Shown piece after piece: positions 61,582 through 64,000 of a DNA stretch of 64,000 nt. Made by a program: the position numbers and the translations under genes. The notes beneath the pieces were generated by a model. The model was not told the origin of the DNA, searched no databases, and saw only the letters and a program-made list of their open reading frames with translations. Origin of the DNA: Staphylococcus simiae (lineage in GTDB: Bacteria; Bacillota; Bacilli; Staphylococcales; Staphylococcaceae); contig NZ_PPQR01000014.1 of assembly GCF_002902085.1 (NCBI RefSeq), positions 1-64,000 of the forward strand, in the 5' to 3' direction. Numbering within the stretch: the stretch's first letter is position 1; each line of letters starts with the position of its first letter.

Positions 61582-63411
61582 ATGTTCAATCAATTAAAAA
61601 GACTTATTATAGGACAACCGAAAAAGAACAGGGAACTTAAAAATGAAAAGATTACAAAAATAAAAGGGTTAGCTATTTTATCTTCGGATGCATTATCTTC
61701 AGTAGCTTATGGACCTGAACAAATTTTAATTACATTATCTGTCATTGGTGCAGTGGCAACATGGTATACATTACCGATTGCTGGTGCAGTATTAATATTA
61801 TTAGCAGCATTAATTATGTCATATAAACAAATTATTTATGCATATCCTAAGGGTGGCGGTGCCTATATGGTATCGAAATCTAACTTAGGGGAGAAATGGG
61901 GATTACTTGCAGGCGGCTCATTGTTAGTTGACTATATCCTGACCGTTGCAGTTAGTATCTCTTCTGGTGCAGATGCCTTTGTGGCAGCCTTTCCTAGTTT
62001 GTATGATCATAAAGTGCTTATTGCATGTTTGTTAGTACTGTGTATTTTAGTATTAAATTTACGTGGTTTGACTGAGTCAGCTACTGTATTATCTTACCCA
62101 GTGTATTTGTTTATTTTTGGCTTAATCGTACTCATTGTTATTGGTACATGGAGAGTTACCACTGGTGATATTCAACCTAATATACATGCAACTGTTGGTA
62201 CATCAGTTCCAGGCGTTACATTATTCTTACTATTAAAAGCATTTTCATCCGGTGCCGCATCGTTAACTGGTGTAGAAGCTATATCTAATGCTGTAACTAA
62301 CTTTAAAGAGCCTAGTGCTAAAAATGCTGTTAAGACATTAGTAGCAATGGGTTCTATCTTAGCATTCTTGCTAGTTGGTATTATAGGTTTAGCGTACGTC
62401 TATGGCATTATGCCGGAACAAGAAACAACAGTATTATCACAATTGGCAACTCGTATTTTTGGTGATAACTTTGCATTTTACTTTATCCAAGCTACAACAG
62501 TAATGATATTAGTATTAGCTGCAAATACAGGATTTACAGCATTTCCAATGTTAGCAGCATCTATGTCGAAAGATAAATATATGCCTAGAATGTTTACAGT
62601 ACGTGGTGATCGTTTAGGATATTCCAATGCTATTATTATTTTAGGTGTCTTAGCGATTGTGTTAATTATCGCTTTTGATGGTATGACTGAAAATTTAATT
62701 CCATTATATGCTGTAGGTGTGTTTATTCCATTTACATTAGCACAATTTGGTATGGTTATTAAATGGTTCCATGAACGACCTAAACATTGGATTGCCAAAT
62801 TATCAGTTAATATGGTGGGTGGCTTAATTACTTTTGTCGTATTTATGATATTGCTAATCACTAAATTTAGTCAGGTTTGGCCGATATTAATTTTCTTACC
62901 ATTTGTCGTCTTATTCTTTATGAAGATTAACAAGCATTACTGTGATATTGCTGAACAGCTTCGCTCTGACATAGATGTTCATAATGTTGAAGTTGTAGAC
63001 CGTAATTTAGCAATAGTGCCAATTACAAGTATTACTACAGCTGTCGATAAATCAATTTATTATGCTCAAATGCTGGCTAATAATGATGTCATTGCGGTGC
63101 ATGTATCATTTGGCGATGAAGATGAAAAAGCATTTGTAGAGAAATGGAAGAGACATTTTCCTGATGTTAGACTAGTGATACTACACTCCGAATATCGTAG
63201 TATTATTAGACCAATTTCACGTTTCATTGATAAAATCAATCGTAAAGCTAAAGATCAAAATTACATGATTACAGTCGTAGTTCCAGAATTTATCACTAAA
63301 AAGCGATGGCATAATTTATTGCATAACCAAACAAGCTTAAGAATGAAACTGTATTTAATTTATCAAAAGAATGTTAATGTGTGTACAATACCATTTAAAC
63401 TTAAGAAATAA
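61582..63411 (+). CDS. kimA: High-affinity potassium importer KimA
   Basis: A 609-residue APC-fold K+/H+ symporter, the same length as Bacillus KimA (about 607). LSSDALSSVAYGPEQILITL (helix 1), KGGGAYMVSKSNLGEKWGLL, GASSLTGVEAISNA-like GAASLTGVEAISNAV and the C-terminal cytosolic domain (HVSFGDEDEKAFVEKWKRHF, FITKKRWHNLLHNQ) follow KimA closely. The C-terminal domain is the dimerisation and c-di-AMP regulatory region in relatives. ATG after AGGGGC. The leader (61351-61581) shows no ydaO-type riboswitch. Confidence 0.9.
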   Translation: MFNQLKRLIIGQPKKNRELKNEKITKIKGLAILSSDALSSVAYGPEQILITLSVIGAVATWYTLPIAGAVLILLAALIMSYKQIIYAYPKGGGAYMVSKSNLGEKWGLLAGGSLLVDYILTVAVSISSGADAFVAAFPSLYDHKVLIACLLVLCILVLNLRGLTESATVLSYPVYLFIFGLIVLIVIGTWRVTTGDIQPNIHATVGTSVPGVTLFLLLKAFSSGAASLTGVEAISNAVTNFKEPSAKNAVKTLVAMGSILAFLLVGIIGLAYVYGIMPEQETTVLSQLATRIFGDNFAFYFIQATTVMILVLAANTGFTAFPMLAASMSKDKYMPRMFTVRGDRLGYSNAIIILGVLAIVLIIAFDGMTENLIPLYAVGVFIPFTLAQFGMVIKWFHERPKHWIAKLSVNMVGGLITFVVFMILLITKFSQVWPILIFLPFVVLFFMKINKHYCDIAEQLRSDIDVHNVEVVDRNLAIVPITSITTAVDKSIYYAQMLANNDVIAVHVSFGDEDEKAFVEKWKRHFPDVRLVILHSEYRSIIRPISRFIDKINRKAKDQNYMITVVVPEFITKKRWHNLLHNQTSLRMKLYLIYQKNVNVCTIPFKLKK

Positions 63412-63426
63412 TACATTGATATAGGA

Positions 63427-63468
63427 CAAGCCCCGTTGAATGTTTCGCATTCAACGGGGCTTGTTTTA
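63427..63468. terminator. Bidirectional terminator of kimA and the antiporter gene
   Basis: A perfect 16-bp stem CAAGCCCCGTTGAATG/CATTCAACGGGGCTTG with loop TTTCG, then TTTTATA. Confidence 0.92.
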
Positions 63469-63471
63469 TAG

Positions 63472-64000
63472 TTATGCTTTAGATTCTTGTGCAAGTACAA
63501 TTTCATTATAGTTAATATTTTCTCTAATTTGTGCGGCAACAGTATTGTCGACTTTATTACGTCTAATCATTTGATCTAAATAATCACGTTGTAAATAGAG
63601 TGCTTGCAATTTATGATTGCCAAAGATTTCTTGTGGCACAGCAGGTAAACGACTTTCAGGATTTTTTTGTAATTCGCGACGTTGTGCCTGCCATTTAAGT
63701 GAACGACTAATGTTATAAAAGTGATTAATAACAATGTTAACTTCTAGCACATTTTCTGTCGTCTGTTCTTTTCTTAAACGTATCGTAATATTATGCGTCA
63801 CAACACGCATGATTTTTTGTACATCTTTAAAGCTATTATTAAATTCTTGTTCTCTTGTTTCACGATCTTCAGCTTTAGAATGTTTAAAAGCTTTTAGACG
63901 CAGTATGAACATTTTAAAGAAATTAGCAACTTTTTCTACAACATTCGCATTACGGTGATTCTCTGATAATTCAATGACTGTACGATAATTGTTGATATCT
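63472..64000 (-). CDS. CPA1-type Na+/H+ antiporter, C-terminal part (gene runs off the window)
   Basis: The reading frame is open from 64000 to the stop at 63472 (at least 175 residues). It has no membrane segment and matches the long cytosolic C-terminal tail of NhaP/CPA1 antiporters: LQALYLQRDYLDQMIRRNKV then AAQIRENINYNEIVLAQES (family pattern with Q-R-x-x-L-D... R-x-x-x-N/L-x-Y-x-E). The membrane domain lies beyond the right edge. It converges on kimA, so a sodium/proton exchanger and a potassium importer are neighbours. Confidence 0.75.
   Translation of the reverse strand, partial: DINNYRTVIELSENHRNANVVEKVANFFKMFILRLKAFKHSKAEDRETREQEFNNSFKDVQKIMRVVTHNITIRLRKEQTTENVLEVNIVINHFYNISRSLKWQAQRRELQKNPESRLPAVPQEIFGNHKLQALYLQRDYLDQMIRRNKVDNTVAAQIRENINYNEIVLAQESKA

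Noticed and set aside
1-64000. CRISPR array
   Set aside because: The STAR units are repeated but not regularly spaced direct repeats with unique spacers of constant length; no cas genes are present.

Overview
The window is a 64-kb chromosomal segment of an AT-rich Gram-positive coccus, almost certainly a Staphylococcus. The evidence is strong AGGAGG-type ribosome sites, staphylococcal STAR-like GC-rich repeats, Rex, CcpA, MhqR and GntR operator motifs, and a gene order (ldhD, nitroreductase, catE, acetyltransferase, mhqRED, fbp, relP, gntRKP, gtaB, pnbA-like esterase, opuCABCD, panE-like gene) that I recall from S. aureus. Several genes and the repeat sequences look unlike S. aureus itself, so a coagulase-negative or other close species is likely; I cannot name it. 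No rRNA, tRNA, CRISPR array, intact insertion sequence or prophage is visible.

Region by region. 0-2 kb: a STAR-like repeat cassette, a lipoprotein and a small PH-like protein. 2.1-10.2 kb: D-lactate dehydrogenase under a Rex box; a decayed IS3-family transposase remnant beside a MazEF/PemIK-type toxin-antitoxin pair; then quinone and electrophile detoxification (nitroreductase, catE, the mhqRED operon with two operators) plus an orphan zinc/manganese-type binding lipoprotein. 10.2-19.9 kb: YkvI-like transporter, class III fructose-1,6-bisphosphatase, DedA protein, a sugar-acid MFS transporter with a cre site, a FUSC-family membrane protein and the small alarmone synthetase RelP. 19.9-25.4 kb: a truncated MerR regulator, the gluconate operon gntR-gntK-gntP with a perfect GntR palindrome and a cre site, and gtaB. 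25.5-29.7 kb: an AT-rich three-gene accessory unit (Nudix hydrolase, PLD-nuclease/SF2-helicase/DUF3427 protein, cytosolic-looking M23 peptidase). 30-31.2 kb: a lipoprotein, and a tiny HTH gene under a Rex-like box followed by a C-rich structured 3' region resembling a regulatory RNA.

31.3-38.4 kb: a run of small redox and detoxification enzymes (two SDRs, an NAD-epimerase-like protein, a DJ-1/Hsp31-like protein, an AhpD-like protein, an MBL hydrolase) and a CPBP membrane protein lacking the usual glutamates. 38.5-46.7 kb: glutamate-synthase-like protein, YehR-type lipoprotein, M42 aminopeptidase, FetAB-like ABC exporter, HhH-GPD glycosylase, MFS exporter and an orphan YefM-type antitoxin. 46.9-54.8 kb: carboxylesterase, APC permease, YdeI-like protein and the osmoprotectant transporter opuCABCD. 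55.4-64 kb: DHA2 efflux pump, ketopantoate-reductase-like enzyme, YagU-like protein, epimerase, a second STAR cassette, a penicillin-binding-like serine hydrolase, the potassium importer KimA and the C-terminal end of a CPA1 sodium/proton antiporter running off the window.

Two repeat systems run through the intergenic DNA. One is a roughly 70-bp palindromic host repeat that occurs empty twice and carrying a three-unit STAR cassette twice. The other is a roughly 160-bp double-hairpin element bounded by GAGT-TGGGACA / TGTCCC-ACTC ends, with six full copies plus one inverted variant. These, the helicase operon and the Rex-linked small gene with its RNA tail are the parts most worth a second look.
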